A DNA stretch of 18,194 nucleotides from Bacillota bacterium. Its GTDB lineage: Bacteria; Bacillota; Negativicutes; Sporomusales; Sporomusaceae. Made by a program: the position numbers and the translations under genes. How positions within the stretch are numbered: position 1 is the stretch's first letter; the number at the start of each line of letters is the position of its first letter. The stretch spans positions 1 to 18,194 of the forward strand of contig JAEWGR010000161.1 in assembly GCA_023388195.1 (NCBI GenBank), read 5' to 3'. The notes under the pieces are model-generated. The model saw only the letters and a list, made by a program, of their open reading frames with translations. It searched no databases and had not been told where the DNA came from. Shown here piece by piece: positions 6,625 to 13,879 of this stretch.

Positions 6625-8157
6625 CTAAGCCTTTGCACGTTCTTTAGCTAACATAGCCTTTACTTTTGCGAGTTCTCGTTCCTGTCTCATTTCTTTATCC
6701 AACGCTCTTTGCTTTATTAGTTCTTCTAGTGGGGTGCCTATGATCCGTACTAGTTCATCAAATGCTGATTTCGCTTTTTTATAGTTACTATTATTTGTAA
6801 GCCATATAGCGAATAGCGCTCTAACAGCATGTTCATATGGAACAGGCAAATTCTTGTGGAAGTCTTCTAGCCAATCATGGTGATCTCTACCCTCAAGGCT
6901 AGCAAGAACAGTGTAAACCCGTGCTTCAGAAACAAACAAAAAATGAGCGACTTTTTCGATTTCTGAATATGCTACCTCCATCAACAATTTTTCTGGCGCT
7001 ATTGCTCCTGGCAAAAAAGTATATGGTCGACCATACTCTTCATTTAGATGTCTCATATCTCCATCGAAAAGACCTATTACCTTTAACCAATCTCCAGTTT
7101 TGGGAAATGCCTTTAGCTGCTCTGAAATCTTACTAGTTCCACCAGGCAAGTCAATTATATCAAACTCTTGAACTAATATGGGGTCAAATCCTGCAATCCA
7201 GGCCAAGGCAAATTCGCGTGCAGCACGATCTTCCACCAAAATCATCCCGGTTTTCTGGCTAGGCATTCCTAAAATCTTCAGGTATTCTCCCTTGTTAGTG
7301 TGCTTTGATATATGCACTTTACCTTGCAATCTCGTCAAAAGCACTACATTTTCAGACGGAACGCTTTTTAGAATACTCGGAGAATGGGTTGTCAAAATTA
7401 TAGATACTTTCTTTTCACAACATGTCTTTGCTAACATATCCATTAGTTTTCCCTGTGAGGAAGTTGCTATAAATGACTCAGGTTCTTCGATTAGTATAAC
7501 AGAATGATCCATGGCTTTCTGGAGATGCAAATAAATATTAAAAATAGCAATTTCTCCCAGCCCCATAGCAGTAATCCCGTACTGGATCTCATCGCTGGTG
7601 GCTAAAAAATAAGGCACAGTTCCATCATCAATTTCAACTTCGAACATTCGAATATCTGAGTAATCTTTCCCAATAATGTTCGATAATTCTTCACGTTCCT
7701 CATTAGGTACTATAAAAGGATCTAGACCCTCCAAAAATGCATCTAGGTGTTCCACCGTTGTGAATATGTCTTTCAGCCTTGCGTTATAGTCGATCCATAC
7801 AGCGCTTAAACCAGTAGCCTGTATATCTAAATTATCATCACTATCACTTATATTTACGCTATTTGACGTTTGCACTCCAGCTTGGTTTATGATAGCCTTT
7901 ATATTCGCACCTACTAAGCGCATCGAGGCACCTTTATTTCTTTTCAATGCTTCTGGGTCAATCACTCCTAGAACGGCATTCAATAAAGTAGTCTTGCCGA
8001 CTCCATTTGCCCCACAAATTGCACTAATTCCACGCCCAAAATGAACTTTTCCTGCCCCAAGCCCCTGTAGATTTGAATACTCAATAATATCCACATAGTT
8101 ATTATAATTTTGACGACAAGCTTGTCTCCAATAATCACTAGCCCTAGCAGTTCTCAT
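6625..8157 (-). CDS. OLD-like AAA ATPase with C-terminal TOPRIM nuclease domain
   Basis: Numbered from the TTG at 8187: Walker A GANGVGKTT (59-67), an ABC-like signature around MGLGEIAIFN (208-217), Walker B VILIEEPES (230-238) and the H-loop TTHSP (266-270). Together these form an SMC/ABC-type ATPase head. After it comes a TOPRIM-like core, MILVEDRAARE (E319, D320) and GLFDGD (D375, D377), as in OLD-family nucleases such as GajA of Gabija. The tail is charged and probably a coiled coil. The start is uncertain. The ATG at 8157 (residue 11) has GGGG 8 nt upstream and overlaps the DUF262 stop by 14 nt; the TTG at 8187 and an ATG at 8181 lack ribosome sites. It forms an operon with the DUF262 gene. 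The role, DNA cleavage driven by an ATP-dependent clamp, is inferred from the family. Confidence 0.85.
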   Translation of the reverse strand: MRTARASDYWRQACRQNYNNYVDIIEYSNLQGLGAGKVHFGRGISAICGANGVGKTTLLNAVLGVIDPEALKRNKGASMRLVGANIKAIINQAGVQTSNSVNISDSDDNLDIQATGLSAVWIDYNARLKDIFTTVEHLDAFLEGLDPFIVPNEEREELSNIIGKDYSDIRMFEVEIDDGTVPYFLATSDEIQYGITAMGLGEIAIFNIYLHLQKAMDHSVILIEEPESFIATSSQGKLMDMLAKTCCEKKVSIILTTHSPSILKSVPSENVVLLTRLQGKVHISKHTNKGEYLKILGMPSQKTGMILVEDRAAREFALAWIAGFDPILVQEFDIIDLPGGTSKISEQLKAFPKTGDWLKVIGLFDGDMRHLNEEYGRPYTFLPGAIAPEKLLMEVAYSEIEKVAHFLFVSEARVYTVLASLEGRDHHDWLEDFHKNLPVPYEHAVRALFAIWLTNNSNYKKAKSAFDELVRIIGTPLEELIKQRALDKEMRQERELAKVKAMLAKERAKA

Positions 8158-9322
8158 AGCGCAGACCCCATTCACATTCATTAACAATTTTGTTAATCAA
8201 ATGCTGCATTTCCTGTTTCGAATTAGCACATTTAATTCGATTTATATACGGAAGTAAGATATTAATACGGCTAAGATTATATGATGTATAAAATCCAAAA
8301 ACGATCCAAATAAGTAAATCGCGTATCACTACCGACGAAACATCTGCTACGCTAAAACTAGCACGGTCATTAAAGATGCTCAACAAAAATTCTTCATGTA
8401 AAGTAATTCCCGATTCTCCATTGACTGATCTTTTTACAGCACTTCTATTGCTCTCAAATAAATTAATAAATTCAGTCAAAATTCTATTATCCAAATACTC
8501 CTTTTCTTTACCTAATTCAACAATAAATAATAACCAGCTAAAGAGCGTTGCTTTATTAAATCGAATTTGTCCACAATATAAACTACCAACACTCTCCAGG
8601 ATTTTAATAGCCTCTTTCGTTTTTTGAATAGCCTCAACAGAAAAAGCTTCACGAGACCTATATTTTTCAGTAATAGCTTGTGCGGTGACTTTACTACGCA
8701 ATGTTCCGATCTCAACGATGTAGCATACTTTAGCGATGACGTCATCATAAGCCATTCGTGAATTAGAGAACCCAAGCACTGTCTTATCCAATCCGATCTG
8801 TTCCATAAAGTAGACCATTTTTTTAATTTGCTCCCGAGCAGGACCATAAAATGCGTTTCTTTGTTCTCCAGCAGTGAGATTGGTAGGACTATTCAAACGG
8901 TGAAATAACTCTCCTGGCTCCTCTGGTTCATAATCTGTCACGCGAAATACTCGCACTGGAAATTGATCAATGCGCCGCTTCCAGAAATCAGGTAAATCCT
9001 TGTACCTATATCCATCCAGCTTCTCAATTTCAGGATCTGCTGGCAGAATACTTCCGTCAACCCTAATTACACCATCATAAAAGTTTCTAATCGAAGCTAA
9101 TCGCTGCTGACCGTCTAATACTTCCGTTCTAGCAGTGTCCCTAACTTCTATTATGTGGATAGGAGGTATATACCAATTTCTTAAGATTGTATCAATAAGC
9201 TTCTGCTGTTTGGCGATATTCCAAACTTCCCCCCTCTGAAAATCTGGTTGTAAATCTATATCACCCCTATCTATTCGTGCTACGAGTGTAGCCAGATCTG
9301 GTTCCGAAGGTATGAGCCTCAT
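8144..9322 (-). CDS. DUF262 protein, partner of OLD-like ATPase
   Basis: A 392-residue protein with an N-terminal DUF262 domain: LQPDFQRGEVW (F28-Q29-R30), the canonical DGQQR (D70-R74), and FHRLNS (137-142) followed by LTAGEQRNA (147-155). The last 200 residues are helical and unrecognised, with no DUF1524 nuclease motif. It belongs to a different subgroup from the DUF262 protein at 2016-3032, which has DGKQR and is shorter, so this is not a recent duplicate. An AAGGA ribosome site precedes the ATG, and a promoter lies 33 nt upstream (9356-9383). Its stop lies inside the start region of the OLD-like gene, so the two are translationally coupled. The likely division of labour is a nucleotide-regulated sensor (DUF262) controlling an ATPase-nuclease effector (inference). 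Confidence 0.88.
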   Translation of the reverse strand: MRLIPSEPDLATLVARIDRGDIDLQPDFQRGEVWNIAKQQKLIDTILRNWYIPPIHIIEVRDTARTEVLDGQQRLASIRNFYDGVIRVDGSILPADPEIEKLDGYRYKDLPDFWKRRIDQFPVRVFRVTDYEPEEPGELFHRLNSPTNLTAGEQRNAFYGPAREQIKKMVYFMEQIGLDKTVLGFSNSRMAYDDVIAKVCYIVEIGTLRSKVTAQAITEKYRSREAFSVEAIQKTKEAIKILESVGSLYCGQIRFNKATLFSWLLFIVELGKEKEYLDNRILTEFINLFESNRSAVKRSVNGESGITLHEEFLLSIFNDRASFSVADVSSVVIRDLLIWIVFGFYTSYNLSRINILLPYINRIKCANSKQEMQHLINKIVNECEWGLRYENC

Positions 9323-9355
9323 ATTTCACACCATCCTTATTCAGAGTAACTTACT

Positions 9356-9383
9356 ATTATCTAGGTTTCAAATTTTAAATCAA
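9356..9383 (-). promoter_or_regulatory. Promoter of the DUF262/OLD-like operon
   Basis: On the minus strand, TTGATT (9383-9378), a 16-nt spacer, then GATAAT (9361-9356). The -10 is 33 nt before the ATG at 9322. Confidence 0.5.
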
Positions 9384-9433
9384 ATTTCTATGTTTTAAAG
9401 GAAGTTGGCTCTAAGCGTCGTCCGATAACAGCC

Positions 9434-9476
9434 TGCCCTCATGTTAGTCTGCGCCCGCCTTCGTCACGTTGCCGGG
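9434..9476 (+). pseudogene. Tiny IS256 transposase remnant (14 codons)
   Basis: Encodes ALMLVCARLRHVAG, the same C-terminal block as in the larger remnant at 1386-1727. The nucleotides 9434-9474 match 1604-1644 at 40 of 41 positions in the same orientation. Flanking sequence on both sides is unrelated, so this is a deletion scar. It marks the right side of the 2-9.3 kb defence segment. Confidence 0.75.
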
Positions 9477-9552
9477 AACAGTATCCGATTTGGCTGAATT
9501 TGCCGTCCGGATAGTACAGTATAAGCAGTCAGTTTTTTTGCAAATGCAAGTT

Positions 9553-11412
9553 CTAGCGTCGGATATTATTATATTCGTTTATTGCATAAGAATCAGTCAT
9601 ACCAGCAATAAAATCAGTAATATTTCTTACAAGCACTCTATTCTTTAGAAGATATTCATTATCCGCCAAATCACCGTCGTCGTCATTTGCTTTTGCATTG
9701 ATGATTTTATACCATTCTTTTTCAATAATACGTGGATCTCCTTCTTCAAAGTCAATAACATTTTTTGTAATTTTACGAAAATCCTGCATTATTCTACGAA
9801 GTGTTCCTCTATGTAATAAGCGTGGATTATTATAATATGAAGTGAAAAGCGCTTCAATTACTGCCGCGCCATTACTATCAAATAAAGATACTTCTGCGCT
9901 GTTAATAACTTTTTTCGAGATAATTTTTTCTAGGTAATCACAAAGTTTTTTGCCTTTCAGAGAAAACTCGATAATCAATTCATCAACTTTGTGTCTTTTT
10001 TCCTCAAATTTAGATGCTCCATTAGTCAAAAGATAACTATTAATCCTTTCAGTGGATTGAGTAAGAACATCGCTTATAAAATAATGTATAATTTTTGATG
10101 ATATACGTTCTTGCAACAATTCGTCATCATCAGCACCAAAATGATTAAATTCTTTTGCTTCTTCGAAATCTTTTTCAATCTGTTCAATTTGATCTTTCAA
10201 TTCTTGCATTTTTCCAAGAAGCAAATAATTTTTGAGCTCCTCAACTGATAATCTTTTAGCAGAAAAGGCATCTTCTAAATCATGGCTCCGCTGAGCAATT
10301 TCATCTGCAACCCTAACTACTTGCCCTTCTAGAGTACATGGAATAGACTCACTATTCAAATATGAACGCAACTTATCAGATGAAACAAAATTTATTAGGG
10401 ATTCTTCAGGAAAGTTGGTTTTAGTGTGTTTCCAAATACCATCAAGAGTTTGAAATGACAAATTCAATCCATCAAACTCAATATATTTTTCCTCTAACCT
10501 CGTTGCTACTCTAAGTGAATGATAGTTATGTTTGAATTCTCCATAGATAGCACCTTTTTTAAAAGCATTTTTTAATAACCCCTTTTCTCCAGTTAATATT
10601 GCGTGTAGAGTGCGTTCACCCTGATGTCCAAATGGAGTATGTCCCATATCATGGCCTAAAGCAATTGCATCTGTCAAGAAGTTATTCAATTTAAGGGCAT
10701 TGCTTATACCTTTGGCAATTTGGCTAACTACAATCGAATGTGTCATGCGTGTTCTGTAATGGTCACCCTTTTCAGCTGAAAATATTTGTGCTTTATCTAC
10801 CATTCGTCGAAATGCTTTTGAATGCACTATGCGCTCATAATCTCTTTGAAATTCCCCACGACGTTTTTCTGCGCTACCATGTACATGTTCTCGAATGCAG
10901 TATTCGTTTCGTTGTGCCAAGGGATGTAATGACTTTTCTTCATCTAAATCAATATATGTAACTGTTTGCAATATATCAATATTTTTATATGGCGGATAGG
11001 TAATAAAATTCATTTGTTTAACAAGGCTTGGAGAGTTTTCAATAGATATATAGGAGGCATAATCGAAATCTTCGGTTAAGTCAATTTCAGAACAAGACAC
11101 AAAATTCTCGATAATTGATTGGTTTGAAATTTTTTGTAAAATTGATACCTTTAGTGAAAGGCCACGCTCCGAGCTGTATTTAGTACATGAACCGAGATAA
11201 AGATATTCTACTTTCTTGTCTGAACCTATCTCAGAAAAGACTAAAATATAAACAGGATAAGAATCATCCAACAAACCTCTTACTGCTGCCTTATCAGATT
11301 CACTCCCTGTAATGTTAAAATGTTTTTCCTCTCCATTGTTATTATAACTTTTTTCTAAAAACTTAAGAGAAGGCAAGGAGTTTTTCGCTTTTATCATAAT
11401 AAACTCGCTCAT
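9553..11412 (-). CDS. dGTPase-like HD-domain dNTP triphosphohydrolase with N-terminal extension
   Basis: A 619-residue protein. Residues from about 166 onward follow the dGTPase family: the R-rich EFQRDYERIVHSKAFRRM (187-204), GDHYRTRMTHS with H225, the HD pair H254-D255 in ALGHDMGHTPFGH (also H263), and the last metal ligand D370 in VVRVADEIAQRSHDLEDAF. All four HD metal ligands are present, so activity (dNTP to nucleoside plus triphosphate) is expected. Residues 1-165 are not part of normal dGTPases and match nothing I recognise. The start is good, with GAGGTG 7 nt before the ATG. dGTPases are known antiphage enzymes that deplete dNTPs, and the surroundings fit that role better than housekeeping. 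The gene stands alone with no visible partner. The extension could be a sensor or regulator (inference). Confidence 0.87.
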   Translation of the reverse strand: MSEFIMIKAKNSLPSLKFLEKSYNNNGEEKHFNITGSESDKAAVRGLLDDSYPVYILVFSEIGSDKKVEYLYLGSCTKYSSERGLSLKVSILQKISNQSIIENFVSCSEIDLTEDFDYASYISIENSPSLVKQMNFITYPPYKNIDILQTVTYIDLDEEKSLHPLAQRNEYCIREHVHGSAEKRRGEFQRDYERIVHSKAFRRMVDKAQIFSAEKGDHYRTRMTHSIVVSQIAKGISNALKLNNFLTDAIALGHDMGHTPFGHQGERTLHAILTGEKGLLKNAFKKGAIYGEFKHNYHSLRVATRLEEKYIEFDGLNLSFQTLDGIWKHTKTNFPEESLINFVSSDKLRSYLNSESIPCTLEGQVVRVADEIAQRSHDLEDAFSAKRLSVEELKNYLLLGKMQELKDQIEQIEKDFEEAKEFNHFGADDDELLQERISSKIIHYFISDVLTQSTERINSYLLTNGASKFEEKRHKVDELIIEFSLKGKKLCDYLEKIISKKVINSAEVSLFDSNGAAVIEALFTSYYNNPRLLHRGTLRRIMQDFRKITKNVIDFEEGDPRIIEKEWYKIINAKANDDDGDLADNEYLLKNRVLVRNITDFIAGMTDSYAINEYNNIRR

Positions 11413-11470
11413 GAAATCACCTCTACAAATAGTATAAGATTCAATACTTCTCTACCCTGACCACTCACGT

Positions 11471-11499
11471 GGAACACAAGGGAACGGTTCTTTTGTGCT
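11471..11499 (+). repeat. Palindromic repeat copy 3, left end of inverted pair
   Basis: Reads GGAACACAAGGGAACGGTTC then TTTTGTGCT. It pairs as a terminal inverted repeat with copy 4 at 11836-11863 (two mismatches and one gap), bounding a 393-bp unit. The adjoining GACAAGGCACCCTCATC is shared with copy 5, so the conserved unit extends to about 11515. Confidence 0.8.
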
Positions 11500-11592
11500 G
11501 ACAAGGCACCCTCATCTATAATTGGTACTTTTTATTGTTTAAATCAGTTTTCTATAAAAATTTTATTATTCATAACATTCATGAACAGCAAC

Positions 11593-11634
11593 ATAAAATC
11601 CTGCCAGGATTTGTAGAATAAGGCAGGATTTTAT
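11593..11634. repeat. Hairpin with CCTGCC/GGCAGG core
   Basis: Perfect 13-bp arms ATAAAATCCTGCC (11593-11605) and its complement (11622-11634) around a 16-nt loop. It resembles the hairpins at 1311-1365 and 14912-14947. It lies inside the 393-bp repeat-bounded unit. Confidence 0.75.
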
Positions 11635-11687
11635 CCTTATGGGCTTAAATGTAAAATTATACAACATCTGATCACAGTTATTAAAAA

Positions 11688-11717
11688 TATTCGCCTAAAC
11701 CAAAGTCTAGGCGAATA
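11688..11717 (-). terminator. Perfect 10-bp hairpin with T-run on the minus strand
   Basis: The arms TATTCGCCTA (11688-11697) and TAGGCGAATA (11708-11717) are perfect, with a 10-nt loop. On the minus strand the stem is followed by TTTTT, so it has terminator form in that direction. No intact minus-strand gene lies directly upstream of it, so it may be left over from a deleted gene. Confidence 0.5.
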
Positions 11718-11769
11718 CAAACTACTTATTAATATTAACCTACCCTGCAATTACTAAGGAACTTAAGCC

Positions 11770-11835
11770 ATGAACATTTTACGTCAAATTACGATGCTTA
11801 CAGGTATTAGTTTTGCCATTGTTCGCAAGGCGTAA
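11770..11835 (+). pseudogene. Probable N-terminal fragment of CidA/LrgA-type holin-like gene
   Basis: Encodes 21 residues beginning MNILRQITMLTGISFA, after AAGGAA 8 nt upstream. The pattern M-x-ILRQ-x-x-x-x-x-GIxFA is typical of the first membrane helix of CidA/LrgA family proteins. Homology stops after about 16 residues, and the TAA stop directly abuts repeat copy 4 (11836). If the match is right, the rest of the gene was lost at the repeat. The match is short, so a chance small ORF remains possible. Confidence 0.4.
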
Positions 11836-11863
11836 AGCACAAAAGAACGTCCCCTCGTGTTCC
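11836..11863 (-). repeat. Palindromic repeat copy 4
   Basis: The reverse complement reads GGAACACGAGGGGACGTTCT then TTTGTGCT. The core lacks one G. It is the inverted partner of copy 3 and lies directly after the cidA-like fragment. Confidence 0.8.
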
Positions 11864-11894
11864 TGTTCTCGGTTCTCAAAATGTAGATGACAGC

Positions 11895-11923
11895 TTGACA
11901 TGCTTCCCCTTTAGTGACATAAT
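11895..11923 (+). promoter_or_regulatory. Sigma-A promoter of the codB-type transcript
   Basis: Consensus TTGACA (11895-11900), a 17-nt spacer, and CATAAT (11918-11923, one change from consensus). Transcription should start near 11930, giving a leader of about 150 nt that contains the PyrR site and terminator. Confidence 0.75.
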
Positions 11924-11940
11924 TAAATAATTTTAAAAGG

Positions 11941-11976
11941 CACCTTTAAAGACAGTCCAGAGAGGCTGACAAGGTG
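11941..11976 (+). promoter_or_regulatory. PyrR-binding RNA element (anti-antiterminator)
   Basis: The leader contains AGTCCAGAGAGGCTGACAAG, the conserved PyrR-binding loop of Bacillus-type pyr operons. CACCTT (11941-11946) pairs with AAGGTG (11971-11976) to close the stem. In this known mechanism PyrR with UMP stabilises the hairpin, which prevents the antiterminator and allows the terminator downstream (12011-12047) to form, so pyrimidine plenty shuts the gene off. The sequence from about 11977 to 12016, with GCGTT and AACGC arms, is the likely antiterminator. Confidence 0.85.
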
Positions 11977-12010
11977 AGCGTTTTTTGTTAGCTGAATTAT
12001 TAGTTAACGC

Positions 12011-12047
12011 AAAAAGTTCTCTGTCAGTTATGGCAGAGAGCTTTTTT
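12011..12047 (+). terminator. Attenuator terminator controlled by PyrR
   Basis: The stem with CTCTGTC / GGCAGAG and outer AAAAAG / CTTTTTT arms ends in a T-run just before the codB ribosome site. It forms the conditional terminator of the PyrR system. Confidence 0.8.
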
Positions 12048-12082
12048 ACGTGTACAGGGCGCCTAAGCTTAGGAGGAACAGT

Positions 12083-12466
12083 ATGAAAGAAACTGCTCAG
12101 GTTAAAAAGGGGAACTATATGAACGCAACGGAAACAGAAAAAAACAATACCCATACGCATGACACGGAATTTTCACTGTCCGCGGTTCCCGCCGCAGGAC
12201 AGACACAGGGGTTGTGGGCGGCAATGTCGGTGCTAGTGGGCTTTACCTTCTTTGCTCCAAGTATGACCGCAGGTGGCAATTTAGGTCTTGGCCTGACCTT
12301 GTCGGGCTTTGTGCTCTGTGTGGCCCTTGGTAACGCCTTTCTCGGTCTATATTGCGGCACACTGGCGCATATCGGACAGAAAACAGGCCTTTCCTACGAC
12401 CTCTTGGCACATCGTTCCTTTGGCAGTCTCGGCTCGTATCTGCCCTCAGCTATTATCACCTTCACA
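12083..12466 (+). pseudogene. codB: Truncated cytosine/purine permease (CodB-like, NCS1 family)
   Basis: The N-terminal third of an NCS1 permease: SAVPAAGQTQGLWAAMSVLV, GFTFFAPSMTAGGNLGLGLT, GNAFLGLYCGTLAHIGQKTG and LLAHRSFGSLGSYLPSAII, covering about three membrane helices and the TGL motif. Homology ends at SAIITFT, exactly where repeat copy 5 begins. The frame then runs through repeat-derived and unrelated sequence to a stop at 12616. A normal protein has about 400 residues and twelve helices, so this is inactive. AGGAGG lies 6 nt before the ATG at 12083, and a second possible start at 12119 has AAGGGG. A PyrR attenuator upstream agrees with a pyrimidine-base importer. The 3' part is not in this window. 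Confidence 0.85.
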
Positions 12467-12467
12467 A

Positions 12468-12494
12468 AACACAAGGGGACGGTTCTTTCGTGTC
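12468..12494 (+). repeat. Palindromic repeat copy 5, interrupting codB
   Basis: AACACAAGGGGACGGTTCT followed by TTCGTGTC. It begins at the last homologous codon of the permease. The following GACAAGGCACCCTCATC is shared with copy 3. Confidence 0.85.
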
Positions 12495-12803
12495 GACAAG
12501 GCACCCTCATCCATGATAATCTGGCCAGTGGACGATGGGCGCTATATTGGACTTTTAGATATAAAATGTTATTTTATCAATTTTTTATCTTCTTTGGCAA
12601 CTGCATATACAGGTGAGCCCCGGCTAGTTGTCCTATTGGTGTAATAATATTATATGAATGCAAATAAAAACCACTCAGAACGGACAACGGGGACGGTCCT
12701 TTTGGGCACCTTTTATTTATTTGTATCATCAAAAGGAAAATGCCATACCTCAGTTAACTATAGAGCAGAAGAGTTAACTTTCTTCATATTGTCTGATTTG
12801 CGT
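12495..12803. other. Non-coding stretch after the permease fragment
   Basis: No gene recognised. It contains degenerate repeat copy 6 (12682-12708) and two AGTTAACT palindromes (12752-12759 and 12772-12779), 20 bp centre to centre. Confidence 0.4.
12682..12708 (+). repeat. Palindromic repeat copy 6, degenerate
   Basis: GGACAACGGGGACGGTCCTTTTGGG retains the GGGGACGG core, but the arms no longer pair well. Confidence 0.6.
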
Positions 12804-13733
12804 TTATCCCAAGTAAACATTTTCGTTATGCCATTCTAAATAATGCGAGTCTGGCAACTGTTCTCTCCGTTCAGGCAAAATAATCAGCTTACTGCCATGA
12901 TGAGCATAATATTCCTTACCGTTGCCAAAATCCTCTTTAATGCGATGGCTGACCTCTACGGTCAGTGATTTATCAACAGTAATATATCCCCGATCAAACA
13001 GGGTATGAAAATCCCGCCTGAGAAGTAAGCCATTATTTATCGCATGCGGGCCGTTAAGGCTATAGGGTTTTATATGAGCAGCCTCAAGAACGGGCAATGT
13101 TTTTTCGCCTGTAATTGCACATCTGCGCTGATATGCGTCTGTAATCAATACCTTAAAAGCGCCTTGGCCGATTCTTGGTTTTATGAGCTGTTCTTTTCCG
13201 TAGCGATATGCTGACGACCCTTCTTTGACAATCGATTGCACCACTTCTTGCTTTCTAAGCTTATCTTGTACCTGCGCAAACAGTGCTTGTCCAGTGGCTT
13301 CAAAAGCGTTATAAGTTTTCCCCTGTACAATATTGCGGTTCCAGTCATTAGGAACGGGAATCCAATCTCTTTCGTCTAAGTAAAAAGGCATGGCGAGGAT
13401 GATGCAGCCTATTTGCGGATCTGGGTCGGATAAACGGTTTGTTTTTTTATACTTATATATCCGGCTTGTCAGTTCCGATAAATTTTTGGCTCCGTTGGCG
13501 ATGCCAAATGCTTCCCATGCCAGCGAAGAGGGCAGTATGGAAAAATTCAGGAAAAAGCCGCCGCCAACAATGTAATCTTGCGGACTGTGCAATTTAAACA
13601 AAAACATATCGCCTTCATGCAATGCTTTAAAGTTTGTGCGACCTCCTGGTTTCCAAAAATTAATCTCATCACAGTTGGCCTGCTTTAAAGTCTTAAACCA
13701 TTCAAAATCTGTAATCCCAACGTACATCCGCAT
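12804..13733 (-). CDS. HNH endonuclease with N-terminal PUA/EVE-like domain
   Basis: A 309-residue predicted modification-dependent nuclease. The N-terminal half, with segments NFWKPGGRTNFKAL, GDMFLFKLHSPQDYIVGGGF and IVQGKTY, belongs to the PUA/EVE-like group that flips and reads modified bases. The C-terminal half carries an HNH_2-type nuclease: YQRRCAITGEKTLPVLEAAH with H220, then NNGLLLRRDFHTLFDRGYI with N234 and H243. The architecture suggests type IV restriction, with recognition at the front and cutting at the back. The start at 13733 is taken as the first ATG; the ribosome site (GGTG) is weak, and an ATG two codons later is possible. The Mrr gene lies 146 bp upstream in the same direction. 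The recognised modification cannot be told from sequence. Confidence 0.87.
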   Translation of the reverse strand: MRMYVGITDFEWFKTLKQANCDEINFWKPGGRTNFKALHEGDMFLFKLHSPQDYIVGGGFFLNFSILPSSLAWEAFGIANGAKNLSELTSRIYKYKKTNRLSDPDPQIGCIILAMPFYLDERDWIPVPNDWNRNIVQGKTYNAFEATGQALFAQVQDKLRKQEVVQSIVKEGSSAYRYGKEQLIKPRIGQGAFKVLITDAYQRRCAITGEKTLPVLEAAHIKPYSLNGPHAINNGLLLRRDFHTLFDRGYITVDKSLTVEVSHRIKEDFGNGKEYYAHHGSKLIILPERREQLPDSHYLEWHNENVYLG

Positions 13734-13879
13734 GTTAAATGCACCGCCTTCATGTCAGCTGCAATCTGTTCGCCATCTTTCTCCTAGAAAGGAAGGATTA
13801 GATTTTTAAAAAAGTGGACCTCATGTTCCCTGACAAATACTAATAATATTTCAAACGCACGACCTATTGAATACGCTTT

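Noticed and set aside
12309..12644. 111-codon alternative frame over the permease fragment
   Set aside because: The overlapping frame has clear NCS1 permease homology; this one has none.
12654..12839. Small plus-strand ORF across repeat copy 6
   Set aside because: No ribosome site; mostly repeat and A/T-rich sequence and overlaps the HNH 3' end.
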